Below are positions 11,194 to 22,724 of a stretch of DNA of 64,000 bases, in pieces. Numbering within the stretch: the first letter of the stretch is position 1; each line of letters begins with the position of its first letter. Below the pieces are notes generated by a model. It saw only the letters and a program-made list of their open reading frames with translations, was not told the origin of the DNA and did not search any database. Source of the DNA: [Phialemoniopsis] sp. UDSM-2020 (lineage: Eukaryota > Ascomycota > Sordariomycetes > Thyridiales > Thyridiaceae); the NCBI GenBank assembly GCA_018873225.1, contig JAEILZ010000007.1, positions 868,001 to 932,000 on the forward strand, written 5' to 3'. Position numbers and translations under genes: made by a program.

Positions 11194-12188
11194 TGTGAGA
11201 AGCTAGCCTAGGTGGGAATAAAAAGACGATGGGGAATGAAGGAAATGCTCCTGGCTTCAATAATAATGGTCAAGGAGAAAGCCATGAGGTTGAAATAACA
11301 GCCGCTGAACATGCAAGGCGGCAGGTGTCGCCCCCAATACGCCGCATTACAGGCAGTGACGTCAGGGTCCTATTCTGAGCCGGCGCGTATTGCGTGTGCA
11401 ACCAATTACGCGTTAAGTGCCTGCAGAATCCGCGACCGACGATGATGACGGGCTGTTGCTACGCCTCGGGCGATCCGTCGTACAGCATATGGGGTCGGCA
11501 ATGATCAGGCCTCGCCACAAGGCACATGTACGTGATGGTTCGATGCTCTTGAGAATGGCAGAAAGGAAAGAAGATAAACAAGCACAAATGATAGAAGACT
11601 TTTCCTCACTGTCAAATGATGTCTTGCTGAGGTAGTATGCCTCGAAGGAGACACCACTGTGGCTTGCTTGAGAAGTGATTTTCAAACCCAAGTCCATTCC
11701 ACCGGCGGCACAGTCTGTTCGGGATAGTGTGTTCAGCCTGGCCCCCAGCACGATCACGATAAGAATTGTGTTCCCACACGTGTCTTTGAGTGAATTATCT
11801 CACGTCAGAAGTTCAATCAAGATGTTGCTCGAGTTGTTTCTAATTGCGTACCCTCGATCAACTTTACATCACTGTATCACCGTTCCCCTGCTGAGACGAA
11901 GCAGGTCCCTGATATCAGTGTGGCCATTGTGTCGTCGTATCATCATATCCTATTCTTGTAACAAGGCTGTCCAAGTTTTGCAGATCAGCCAGGACATGTT
12001 CGTCGATGATCATGATCTAAGAGACAGATTTACTAGGACAGAAATTTATATAAAGCCTGGAGAATCTGACCCAAAGATTGAACGAAGAAAGCTGCCAGAC
12101 CACACAAGCCTCAGCAATTGTCTTATCATCGTTTTCACTATAGCCACTGAGTTGACTCATTGTCTATTAGGTTCAGCCTCCCGCCAGT
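11194..12188. other. Intergenic region upstream of the metalloprotease gene
   Basis: About 1 kb with no supported gene; frames at 11413-11757 (minus) and 11675-12334 (plus) carry no motif and the second overlaps the real gene start. The stretch holds the promoters of the two divergent neighbours, including the TATA box listed separately. Confidence 0.5.
12047..12054 (+). promoter_or_regulatory. TATA box of the metalloprotease gene
   Basis: TATATAAA lies 135 nt upstream of the ATG at 12189, a normal distance for a fungal gene with a 5' leader of about 100 nt. This is a sequence match only. Confidence 0.45.
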
Positions 12189-13365
12189 ATGCCTTCAACC
12201 ACGCACGTCACCTTTGCCGCGGCTACCGCCGTTGTATACCTGTCACTTGGCTGCCTTGCTTCCCCCACAGGCCTAGGACATTCTGCTACCCTGGGGCGAC
12301 GATTCGTGGAAAGCATGAACGACTGCGACCCTGACCAAACCAAGAAACTGGACCAGGATTTCGCTGATGCGGCCAGCTTCGCCCTACATGCCTACGATGA
12401 TATGAGTAAAGAACATGCCGCGTAAGGAAGACCCCATCTTAACCTCGTTATCTCTGTTATAGCCATCAATGAGCCAATGTTGGCTGACAATACCGTTGAC
12501 TTCAAGGTTCAAACACTACTTCAGGACCGAGGGAAGTGGCTCGGATGAAGACTTTCTGCAAGCCCAGCATCTGTGGAGCATCGTAGCCTCGAACAATGAC
12601 CCAACAAACCCACCTTACAAATTCTCGGTTCGTTGCGCAGCCAAGGATGATAATGAGTGCGCGAGTCGGTAGGTTTTCCTGGTATGTAATTCATCATGTC
12701 CTATGTCTAACACCATTATGTCACAGCACTACGCAAAGCTTCGCCATCACTGACGCTAGGCCGCAAGACGGAGACACTGCGCGCCAGATGAAGATCTGCC
12801 CAATCTACTTCACCCACGACTGGTCCAAGCAGAGCTCCACCTCGCACAAGTGGATCCCCAACCCTGGGCGCAGAGATGACTCGTGGTGCAAGCCCGAGGC
12901 CAAGTTCCGAGACTTTTCGGTGGGAGGTTTGGTCTTGCTGCACGAGATGACACATCTTGACGCCCTGACCAAGGCTGCCAGCTACCCTTCGGTGCAGTAC
13001 GTATAAGCTAGCTCGGGATGGTGCTCTTGTTAGTCGTTTGCATTATGCTAATCTGGCTGTGATACAGTGACGATGACGGAGACTTTGACACGCATGCCAC
13101 TGAAGACGTGCAGGGGGTGCCCCCAGACAACAACCCTCCCCTCCAGGCCCGTAACCTGGCCAAGATCTGGCAGCAAGGCAAGGAGGGTGATTACGATGAC
13201 CTCACTCAGCCTTTCCGTAACGCGGAGAGTCTTGCAGCAGCAGCTTTAGGTAAGGCTTCAGCAATAGGAACTCGTTTGATGAGGAGATGATTGAGATTGC
13301 TGACACGTTGGTTCACAGAGGCCTATGCCATGAAGTTCTGCAAGCTCGACAACATTGATATTTGA
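12189..13365 (+). CDS. Secreted zinc metalloprotease of the HExxH (M35/Lys-endopeptidase-like) type
   Basis: Five exons (12189-12421, 12507-12668, 12727-12996, 13068-13249, 13319-13365) sum to 894 nt and give 297 aa with every phase matching. The protein starts with a signal peptide (hydrophobic to about residue 24). It carries the zinc-binding motif HEMTH in VLLHEMTHLDAL, encoded in exon 3, preceded by several Cys residues likely to form disulfides. In deuterolysin-like aspzincins a downstream Asp supplies the third ligand, in a GTxxYG context. That motif is not obvious here, although Asp-rich sequence (DDDGDFDTHATED) follows at the exon 3/4 junction. Family placement is therefore approximate. 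It is expected to degrade extracellular protein. A TATA box is at 12047. Confidence 0.8.
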
Positions 13366-13896
13366 GGCTCTTGGGACCCAAGTACTCGCACCATTGTTAT
13401 ATCATCTGTGGTAGGGGCATTGATCAATACGTGAAAGATTTCGTTCTGTTACTTTGGAAATGATGTTGGCAACCGTACAATCCTGTGGGGGCTGGAAAAG
13501 GGATTCAGGTCGGACAAGTCGCTCGTTTGATAGCAGCTTCTGTATTCTGAATATGAAATACGAAGAACTTACAAGATCACAACTTGTCATCTCAAGTGGT
13601 GAGTTGCTGTTCACCGTCGGTGTTGACATTGCCTTATGATCGTATTCTGCTGTTCCTATGATGTACACTCAACTCGATGATGGTTCCGCTGGATGCGATT
13701 TGCGTCCTTGCTTACAATAGTTTAAGGGCTGATGACTTCACGCCTGATCTCGCCCTCATATTTCCAAAGCATATGAATAAGCTGCACAAGTGCGATAGAC
13801 TGGTCCAAGTACACCTGTAAATGAAATCGGCTCGTCTAAAGACAGTCGGTTAAATGTGCTGCAAGCCGCCATAGATGGAGCCCGGTAACGGGCAAT
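13366..13896. other. Convergent intergenic region
   Basis: 3' flanks of the metalloprotease gene and the F-box-like gene. No gene is seen. Confidence 0.5.
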
Positions 13897-15415
13897 TCAA
13901 TTATGTGAGGGAGGATATGCCACGAAAGTGTTCAAATATTTCAGAACGTCGTCAGGGTCTCTTACGCCCCTCACTCCCCCATTTCGATCGTAGAGCCAAT
14001 TTTGACTGCAGAACGTACACCACGTCCTGACAATCTCCCAGTGACTGTCGCCGTGTTCTGTAGGGTGGAGGCCAACGCCGCGAATATCAAGGCCGAAATG
14101 ATTTCGAAAGATGAAAAGTGGCAGTCGAGCCTCCGGACGCAGACTTTCATATTCGTAACCCGGCGCCACTCGCATTCCAAATTTGCGTACGGCGGATTCG
14201 AAGAGACATTTGAGTAGGCAAACTATGTCGATGTCATCGAACGGATCGTTGGACGGGTTCGTCTTTTCTGTTGGCAATGCCTTGTACTCCTGAACGGACT
14301 CGTAGACAAACTCAGGTATAGTTATAGTCTCAAGACGAAAGACGCCGTAGATGATGACGTCAACCTTTTTGATCCCATTTGCCGGCGGCGGGGAGAGAGG
14401 CCATGCGAACCGAGTAAACCCAAACTTGTGGTCCACGTTGGCAAGCTTAGAGCGGATGTGTTCGCAGGCGGCAGTGAACTGCAAGGTCTCCCAGAGCGAA
14501 GCAGCCTCTGCTCTGTCAAGATCCTTGGTCAGTTTGCAGGCTTTTGCGAACTCTTGTGCATATGTGGGATAGTCGTCATCGTCGAGCTGGACTCGTGCCA
14601 GAGTATCATGTTTGAACCACTCAGCGAGAGGTCCAAGTTCCTTCTGAAGGTCATCCTCGTTTGGGTTCATGTTATATGCGGTAAAATTAGACATAAAGCT
14701 GATGTCATTTTTGGTCATCCCAGTGTCGTCAAAGTAGTCAGGCTGGTCGTCGTCCAATACCATCTGCTGGTACCAAGTGAAGAAGCCTATGAGCACGCCA
14801 TCTGGCTGCTTACTCTTCATCTTTTGAAGGGGTGCGTGGTAAGCACGATACAGAACGGCACCCGCGATGAAGACCCGATAGACTGCCCTGTAGAAGCCAT
14901 TCTGCCAACTCCACAACTCAGGACCGTCTTCCGGTGGTCGGGTGAAAAAGGAATCTCGAATAATATGAAACTTAGAAGATGCCCCAATCCTCCGCTCTTC
15001 CCATGAGGTCATATCCTCTATGCACATGACCAAGTGTTCTAACAAGAACACCTCATCCAGCTCGGAGGCCGTAGGCGCTCTCGCCCAGCCACTGAGTTGG
15101 TCCATGGGAAAGGAATCGGGCGGCAGGCCGCCGGCCAAGACTGCGTCTCGTACGATCGCTATTGCGCGGACCTATGTCAAGCAAGTCACTAGGCTATCCT
15201 TAATATCGCCGAGACGAGAGAGAACTTACAGCCATGAGACCATCGTTGAAAGCGGGACTGGACTGAACACCCACTCTCCAAACCAGCCGTGCTTCATTCT
15301 GTCGCCAGACGGAGTGGAGGTAAGTACATGTCGACGTGAGAGCGAGAAGGTCGGTAAAAGTCTCGCACTGCTCCATAACGTGAAGCGCCACTTCCGGGAT
15401 TTTGAGGAGTTCCAT
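13897..15415 (-). CDS. F-box-like protein
   Basis: Exons 15230-15415 and 13897-15171 give 486 aa; the intron has GTAAG and ATAG ends and joins in phase 0. The first 45 residues (LLKIPEVALHVMEQCETF, then LLALTSTCTYLHSVW) have the spacing of a fungal F-box: a Pro-containing helix, then a Leu-rich helix, then a conserved Trp. The remainder resembles the long, poorly conserved C-terminal part of many fungal F-box-like proteins. The family role would be substrate selection for an SCF ubiquitin ligase through Skp1 binding; this is inferred from the N-terminus alone. There is no signal peptide or membrane segment. Confidence 0.7.
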
Positions 15416-16286
15416 CGTGGGAGTGGGAGCTTGTGATACCGACCAGTATTTTCAGCAATGTTGTCCTGGCCATTCCCCTCTTTTTATATCTCTGGTGGCT
15501 ACCCGATATCCGAAGGATCACGTTGGTCGTTGTGCAGGAGAGGAGTATCACTGCGGCGGAGTAGCATTCTTCCGTACCGAGTGCCTCCAGGCTCCAGCCT
15601 GTTACCACTTACAAAATCCGGAAAGATCTTACGAGTTTACCAGTGACGCGTAGTTCGATATGCGAAAGGAGCTGCCTCTAAAGTTGTTATGGCCTTCGAT
15701 GGACTAAGTCAACAAACCTTCGAAATAGCCTGACCAGGCAATATGAGAGCATGAAGAGAAAGAGGATGTTGCCCAAGAATACAGCAGCAACGACATCATT
15801 TGGCTTCATGGCAGAGAGGCAGCTGATAAACTAAGGGCTAAGTTCTGATCAACCAGGTGAAAGGTGGTTAGACTTCCAGATCGCTTCACGTTAAAAATGT
15901 TACTGGTAAATGTGGTCAAGGGAGGGTCGCGATTCTTGCACAAACTTTTGTAACGATGAGTATCTTTGATGAGGGTTGAGGAAAGGTCAGGGAGTAAACA
16001 GGGTAGGCGAGTTTGTTCGCTGTTGAGTTGAAAATGAGTCAATTAGGGGTTGCAAAGTGAACAATTGGCGCAAGGGCAAGCTCTGAAGGGTTTATAAAGC
16101 TTGACTTGTCCAATTGAGTCAACACCTTTGAATTGGCGATGGCCACGTACGTAAGATCATCATATCTATAGGAATATCAAACCTCTATTGAGAGTATATT
16201 TCCTATACTCTGGGGCTCTGTATCCTAGCTATCATTCGGTTAAGGAAAATTCCCCGAAAGGCACTAATCGTCCAACTGAACCTTCT
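15416..16286. other. Intergenic region
   Basis: About 870 nt between the start of the F-box-like gene and the end of the GH3 gene. Short frames at 15402-15653 and 15806-16042 have no motif. Confidence 0.5.
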
Positions 16287-18735
16287 TCAAACAACTGTCA
16301 AGGTCGTGTTAGCCCTCAAGTCAGAGCTTGAACTCCCTACAAAGACTGTAAAGTTGCCAGGCTCAACTACATAGTTGTACTTGATGTCCCACAGACCAAG
16401 GTCCGCAACCTTGAGATCCAGCTTGATGGTCTCGGTGGCACCAGCCTTGATTGGTGTCTTGGCAAAGCCCTTGAGCTGCTTGTTGGGCACAACGACGCTG
16501 CTGACCAGGTCCTTGATGTACAGCTGCACGACCTCGGTGCCGTCTCGAGTCGAGTTGTTCGTCACATCCACAGACACGGTCACGGTGTCGGAGGTGGACG
16601 CTGTGGTCTTGGAGAGGGTGACCTCGGAGTAGGAGAAGGTACTGTAGGACTTTCCGTAGCCGAACTAATAAGCTGGTCAGTAAGGGTTGTATAGATATCA
16701 TAGTCAGCCAAGAGTGGACATACCTCATAGAGTGGCATAGGCGTATTCAACACATAGTTGGTCCCGAAGACCAGGGTCCCATTTGGGTATGCATGCCCGG
16801 GGTTGGGCCACGCGCGAGCAGAGTTCAGGTAATCGTAGTAGCTTGGTGTAGTACCGACATCATACGGGAAACTGACGCTAAGCTTGCCGCTCGGGTTGTG
16901 ATCGCCAAAGAGCACATCCGCAAGCGCATTACCTCCCTGCTCCGAGGGGTAGAACTGCTGAACTAGAGCGCTAGCTTCGGTACTGATCCAAGGCTCGGTG
17001 ACGGGCTTGCCGCTGCTGAAGACAACGACAGTCGGCTTGCCGGTCTTGATGATGGCCGCCACAAGCCGAGGCATTGCGCCGACAAGGTTCAGCGAAGCCA
17101 CATCGATGTGCTCGCCAGTGGTAGCGTTGAGGTTCTGCCACAGCTCGCCCTGGTCGCGCGACCAAGTGCCGACGACCACAACAGCGACATCGGCGCCCTC
17201 AGCGGCGGAAACAGCTTCCGCGAAGCCTGACTCGTCGTTGGACCAGCGCTCACAGCCCTTTGCATACGTGACACTGTCCGCGTTATCAACTGCCGCGCGA
17301 ATGCCATCGAGAGGAGTTACACCGCGGTATTGTGAGCGGAAAGGCACGTAATCGCCATACTGTTGACTCTCTGTCAGTACCATACTATGTTCAAATAGCA
17401 CCAGAAGGCTCTCACATTCATATAGCCATGTGCCATGGGGCCGATGACGGCAATCTTGGCAGACTTCTTGAGGGGCAGGACATCCTCGTGATTCTCCAGC
17501 AGTACAATAGACTCGGCATCGAGCTGGCGGGCTAGCTCTTGAGTCTCCTTGGTGTTGATGAACTTGGACGTCTCGTCCTCCGGTACGCCTTGGTACGGTT
17601 TCTCGAACAGGCCCATCTCGAACTTGACACGCAGGACACGAGACACGGCCTGATCCACAGTCTTCTCATCTAGCTTGCCCGCCTTGATCATCTCGGGGAT
17701 CTTCTGGAAGTTGTACGATCCTCCGCCCATCTCGACGTCGTTTCCAGCTGGGAGTACCATGGAAGTGACCGCTTCAGAGTCAATGGGATTGGCTTCACAC
17801 ATGCCGAAGGAGTTGCAGAGACGGTCAGTGCCGCCGGCGTCGGACATGACGAAGTACTTGTAGCCCCAGCTGTCCCGCAGAATCTCGGTGAGCATGTGGT
17901 AATCGGCCACCGCCGGGACGCCGTCGTAGCAATGGTACGCAGACATGATGGTGTACGCGCCAGCGTCGATGATGGAGCGCTTGTAGGGCGGGAGGTAAGT
18001 AGTGAGCAGCTCGCGCTCGCCTCCGTGCACAGGGGCGGTGTTGACTCCCTGCTCAGGGGTGGCGAAGGCCGCAAAGTGCTTCACCATGGCAGCGACATTG
18101 CCGGACTGCAGACCTTTGACATATGAGTAGCCCATCTCGCCACTCAGATAGCCATCTTCGCCATAGGTCTCCTCCACGCGACCGAACCGCAGCTCGCGCG
18201 CTAGATCACCCAACGGAGCAAACAGGTTGTTGACTCCCAGAGCGAGCGACTCTTGTGCAATTGCCTTGCCCATCTTCTCTATCAGATCAGGGTTCCATGA
18301 ACAGGCCTGGGCAATAGGCGAATTGAAGATGGTCGCATTGGGGATCAGGAAGCCGTGAATGCCCTCGCTCTGGACCAGCGCTGGAATGCCAAGCGTGGTG
18401 TTGAGCACCAGGTAGTCCTGCGCAATCTTGACGCCATTGCTAATCGTGGTCCAATTCGTCGGATAGCCTACGTAGAACATGCTGGCGCGATACTTCATGT
18501 TCCACTCGAGCCCCGTCGCGTTGAAGGAGCCATCGGTGGTGTTGATCCAGTTGGAGATGTCGCCCTGGATCAGCTGAGCCGTCTTGTCCTCGATCGTCAT
18601 GCGCTTGAGAAGATCGCTTATCCTGTCGTCGACCGTGGCATTAGGATTCTTGTAGACAGGAGTGCAGTCCACCCCGGCAGCGACGGCGACGCTGGCTAGC
18701 GCCAGAGACGCATATGTCTGGTAGAGCCCTTTCAT
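16287..18735 (-). CDS. Secreted glycoside hydrolase family 3 (beta-glucosidase/beta-xylosidase type)
   Basis: Exons 17416-18735, 16724-17359 and 16287-16664 give 777 aa, all joins in frame. Residues 1-20 are a signal peptide. The N-terminal (beta/alpha)8 domain shows family landmarks: RFGRVEETYGED (183-194), VKHFAAF (218-224) and the nucleophile Asp299 in YFVMSDAGG. The second domain contains the alpha/beta sandwich (IAVIGPMAHGYMN and ADVAVVVVGTWSRDQGE). The C-terminal part, after FGYGKSYSTFSYS, is a fibronectin-III-like domain (EVVQLYIKD). Many N-glycosylation sites support secretion. The enzyme should release glucose or xylose from beta-linked oligosaccharides of plant cell wall; sequence alone does not separate the specificities. 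A TATA-like element is 92-108 nt upstream. Confidence 0.92.
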
Positions 18736-18826
18736 CGTGGGGATTGTGGTCGCGGCTATCAATGGCAATTCGAGCACCCAGTGACACCTGAGTATCTACA
18801 TGGCTTGAGGGCGGCAGATATGTTGC

Positions 18827-18833
18827 TATTATA
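18827..18833 (-). promoter_or_regulatory. TATA-like element of the GH3 gene
   Basis: TATAATA on the minus strand, about 92 nt upstream of the ATG at 18735. This is a motif match only. Confidence 0.35.
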
Positions 18834-19425
18834 TGGTGCATGTGATATGGATACGACGCGTCGCCAGTCCGACATCCCCGGCTCGCAGCCACGCTCCCGC
18901 GATGTTGAGCCATTCTGATGATGGCCTTCTCCGCACAAGTTCGTTGGAGCTGGACGACGTAATCTTAGATACCTGGGGTCTGTCCCCGATTACCTGGAGA
19001 TGCACATGCACATGCAGCAGATCCCTGGTGTTCTGCGGGTCTAACGGAATCATGGCGATCGGTTCCGTTAGATTTGGAGCTGATGATTTCGCGTGCAAGG
19101 GGATGTGATCAGTCGACAGGGGTCGCGGCTTTTGCTACTCGTGGAAAATGCCGGTTTGTGGATGATGGCGCCGCCGGGCACTTGGACGTACCGCGGGGTC
19201 GATTGTTCCGAGTGCCGACGGCGTTGATTTTGGCTACATTTTAAAGCCATAATACGACGGGTCATAATCATCCGTCGGTTATACCCCATCTCTTGTTTTT
19301 AACCTGGGGTCAACGCTGGTGCTTTAGCGGCATCGGTAACTCGGCCCGTACCGCCGTGATGATCAACCAGTTGACAGGAGAAAAGCATTTCAGTCAATTC
19401 ATGAAAAGTAAGCAAACCAATATGT
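18834..19425. other. Intergenic region upstream of GH3
   Basis: No gene is seen. It should contain GH3 regulatory sequence and the 3' flank of the ankyrin gene. Confidence 0.5.
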
Positions 19426-22135
19426 CTATCCTTCTGCATCGAAGAACTCATCGTCGGTCTCAGCAGACTGCTCCTCAGCGGACAAAATCCCCGTAATTAC
19501 CCAGTCATCAGGGGTGCGAAAGCTAAGGGGTTGAAGATCGATATCGCCGTTGATCTCTTCAAGAGGCAGGTCTGTATAAAATATCATCCTCTCCGAGTCC
19601 CATTCCTCATTCGCTATGTCAGGGTCCTCATTCTTGAGTTCCTGGAAGCAGCGAATCCAATGTTTGATCCTCAGGTGTGAACCATCGGCTTCACAAGAGG
19701 CTTGCTCGTCCTGGAACAGCCCCTTAGACCAGTTTCGCTCTCGGATCTCCACGACGAGCTCCGCAAATGCAATGACAAAGCCGATGGGAGTTGATGACCA
19801 GAGAGTCGCTCTTGTTTGTATCGGGCATTCGCACCTTATCTTAAGTATGTCGAGTGCTGTGACGTTACTATGATCTTCAAGGTCCGGGGATATGCCATCC
19901 CAGTAGCTCGCGCCTAGCAGGAAAGCACACTGGCCGCTGGAGAATCGACTGAGCAGGTGCAGCACAGTATCGCCCCGTCTTGTAACGACATCGAACCTAG
20001 TACCTCCTCTGGCAAGACAAAGTGCAGCACGGTGGTGGGCGTGTTGGATGGCCCTCATCAAGGGAGTCATGCCGAAATCGTCCACCACGTCAAAATCAAC
20101 ACTTGCACCATGCAGCGACTCCCATGTAGCTTGCATGGATGCAAGTGCCTCAAATTCTGACGTTGTGCGCACGCCAAACATGTGAAGTGCGGTAGAACCG
20201 GTGCCCAATCTCAATTTTGCACGGTAATCTGCACCCGCCGCGAGCAGAAGCCGTACAACAGCCGCCGATTTGATCCTAATGGCCACGTGAAGAGGTGTTC
20301 TTCCTTCATGGTCGGATATATTGACCTCTGCTCCATTTTGAATCAGTGCCGCTGCAACGTCACTCAGACCTGAACGGCACGCAATGTAAAGTGGCGTTTC
20401 TCCGGTCTCTCGATGAACAGGATTCGGGTCGGCGCCAGCCTCCAGCAGGGCTCGCGCCGTTTCGGCATTGGCCGTCATGACCGCCCAATGCAGTGGCGCA
20501 AGGCCAAAATCGTCCAAGGCGTTCATGCTGTCGATGTCCGCCATGTTGATAGAACACTGAATTGTAAGCATATCTCGACTGATGATACTTTCATGTATTG
20601 CAGTGAAGTTGAAATCGTCCGTTTGCCGGTGGCGTTCGAGTAGCTTGTTCATCCCATCAGGGGATTCCCACTCGAGGCCCATGATATAGCTGGGCATCAA
20701 AATGCTCATGAGCGATCTGCGACAGTCAGTGTCGGCTGCAAGGAATTAGCATGGAGACTAACAAGCCATTCATGTCAGACATCCATGGATCAAAATTGCT
20801 TTCCAGAAGGAGTGTCGTGCATGAATGTGCGACAAGGCGCTGGGAGAACTATAACACTGGTACATCAGCCGAGCTTCCAGCGCTCAATTGTGAAGAAAAA
20901 AAAAAAAAGTCAAAACCAGGCTCACCATTATCCAAGGCTCCCCGTCGTCTTGTATATCACTCGGCAAGAGATCGTGTTGCGCTAGATGTACTTGAACTAA
21001 ATCTGCCCTTTCCCAGTGGAAAGCTCGTGCAACGGCAGGATCCATGTTGACGCGAGGAACCTTGAGGTGCATAGTGGCACCAACGCCGCTGAGGCTATCG
21101 TAGGCCAATTTGGCATATAGGGCCCTGGCGAGAATCCACGGAGGAAACCTGTACTGAAGGCCGATGGAGAAACCAGAGGCCCGGCTGCAGAAGCGGTAAT
21201 TGCACTGTTGAGTAGGAAATACCGGTAAGTTGTTGTATCTTAGGAGAAATCGTCCGGCAATACTCTGCATCCATGCCGGCGACTGTCTTTCTACAAGTGC
21301 ATGACACTTGCACTTGCAAGGCTTTGTGCATCCTCGTCGTACATGGGCCGGGACAAGAGATGTTGATGATTCTCCCAGCTGATTTGCTGATTGTGTTAAA
21401 TGAGGCAAGGGCCTAGACACGTCGCGCTGCGCTGCCTGGACACTGGGTAATATGATGAAACTAGATTCAAGCGAGTCAAGTCGAGAATCGAGGTGGCCTT
21501 TGAAGTTGACGATTTCCTGTCTATGCGATATTTCGAGTTTTGCTAGCCGGTTGGTCACTTCTTGACCGAGTCCTTCGCTCCTTTGGCGTCCGGCCTGGAT
21601 TTCATCAAAAAGCTTATGAGACCAGTCTGCACTATCCCAAGTGTTAGGATGGAGATTCTGATGTAAATTAAGCTTCGTTGCTTGTCGTACCTCATGACTG
21701 TTGTTATCAGCTCAAACAGTTCAGTGCGAATGTGCCGGCATCGATCCCGAAGCTGGAATAGCGTTGACTGGGTGTTATGCCACGCTGCCCTGGAAATGCG
21801 CTCCTCGCCACCAGAATTCAATCCTCTTGTCTCTCGTCGGAGTCGTTCAGTGACTGCGATCAGTTTATTCATCGTCTGTGTCAAGCTCAGATCGATCCGC
21901 GCGATGCTCGCCTTGGCTTGACGTAAACGGGGTTATCTGTCTCGTACAGCACATTCGTGGCTGCTTGATGCACCTCTGTGACTACCGCCATCAACGTCTC
22001 TAGCTCGTCCAGAAAGTCGCGAAACTCGGGGTATGTGTTGACGATGCTTCGCAGCACCTTGACCCCCTTGCCGATTGCCCCAGCTGCCTGACTCAGGGCA
22101 ATGCCGCTGGCAATGATGGAGAGTGCGTCAGCCAT
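19426..22135 (-). CDS. STAND-type N-terminal domain protein with ankyrin repeats
   Basis: My five-exon model (21948-22135, 21691-21906, 20926-21631, 20763-20848, 19426-20716) keeps frame throughout and gives 828 aa. The first 80 residues (MADALSIIASGIALSQAAGAI, and FRDFLDELETLM further on) match the helical N-terminal domain common in fungal NACHT/STAND proteins. A coiled-coil-like part follows. Next comes a Cys-rich knuckle (CTKPCKCKCH) in a module ending FPPWILARALY and LKVPRV that recurs in fungal ankyrin proteins. The C-terminal half has about six ankyrin repeats (FGLAPLHWAVMTANAETARALL, then GETPLYIACRSGLSDVAAAL, then GRTPLHVAIR). There is no NACHT or NB-ARC. The first intron (21907-21947) would be only 41 nt; its exact ends are the weakest part. 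The likely role is recognition or scaffolding. Confidence 0.8.
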
Positions 22136-22724
22136 TTGCGCGGTATCGATTATCCTTGCCCTGAATCTGATGCTCTGTCGGCAGGATCTTGCTCGTTGTA
22201 AGTTAGAAGAGAGATAAGTAATGGAAGAAGGGGCGGTCAATTTGGAAGGAGGTCAAGGATTGCATGTCTTTTGAACGCAAGGTTGACACTCAGGCGGTTG
22301 GGTGCTTTTCATGATTGGATGTGGCGTTGAGCGGCATGCATGATTGGGTACGGTACGCGCAAAATGCGGGACAACTTATGTTACACAGTTGAATTGTTCA
22401 GCTGAGTCTGCCTTAGGATGAGTTGGTGTGTGTTTAGCTGCATTAGTTTGCAAGCTGTTACACTTGTGTACCGCCACCACGGGCAGAGCCGTGCTAAAGG
22501 TGTCAGTCCTTTATCAGACGAAGAATGTATCTATACAAAAGAGATACCTGCATTGCTAAGCTTCCGTCCCTGCCGCTGACGGATCTATGAGGCCGGATAT
22601 GTAACGACCGAGTGAGTTGATCTTCGAGTGCCGCTGGAGTGTAATACGTAAGTAGGTCTTGACACTAAGTCTAGACATCACGTTTGCAAACGACACAACC
22701 TTTATCTATGCCCAGAGGGACTAA
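22136..22724. other. Intergenic region
   Basis: About 590 nt between the ankyrin gene start and the MFS gene end. I see no gene. Confidence 0.5.
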
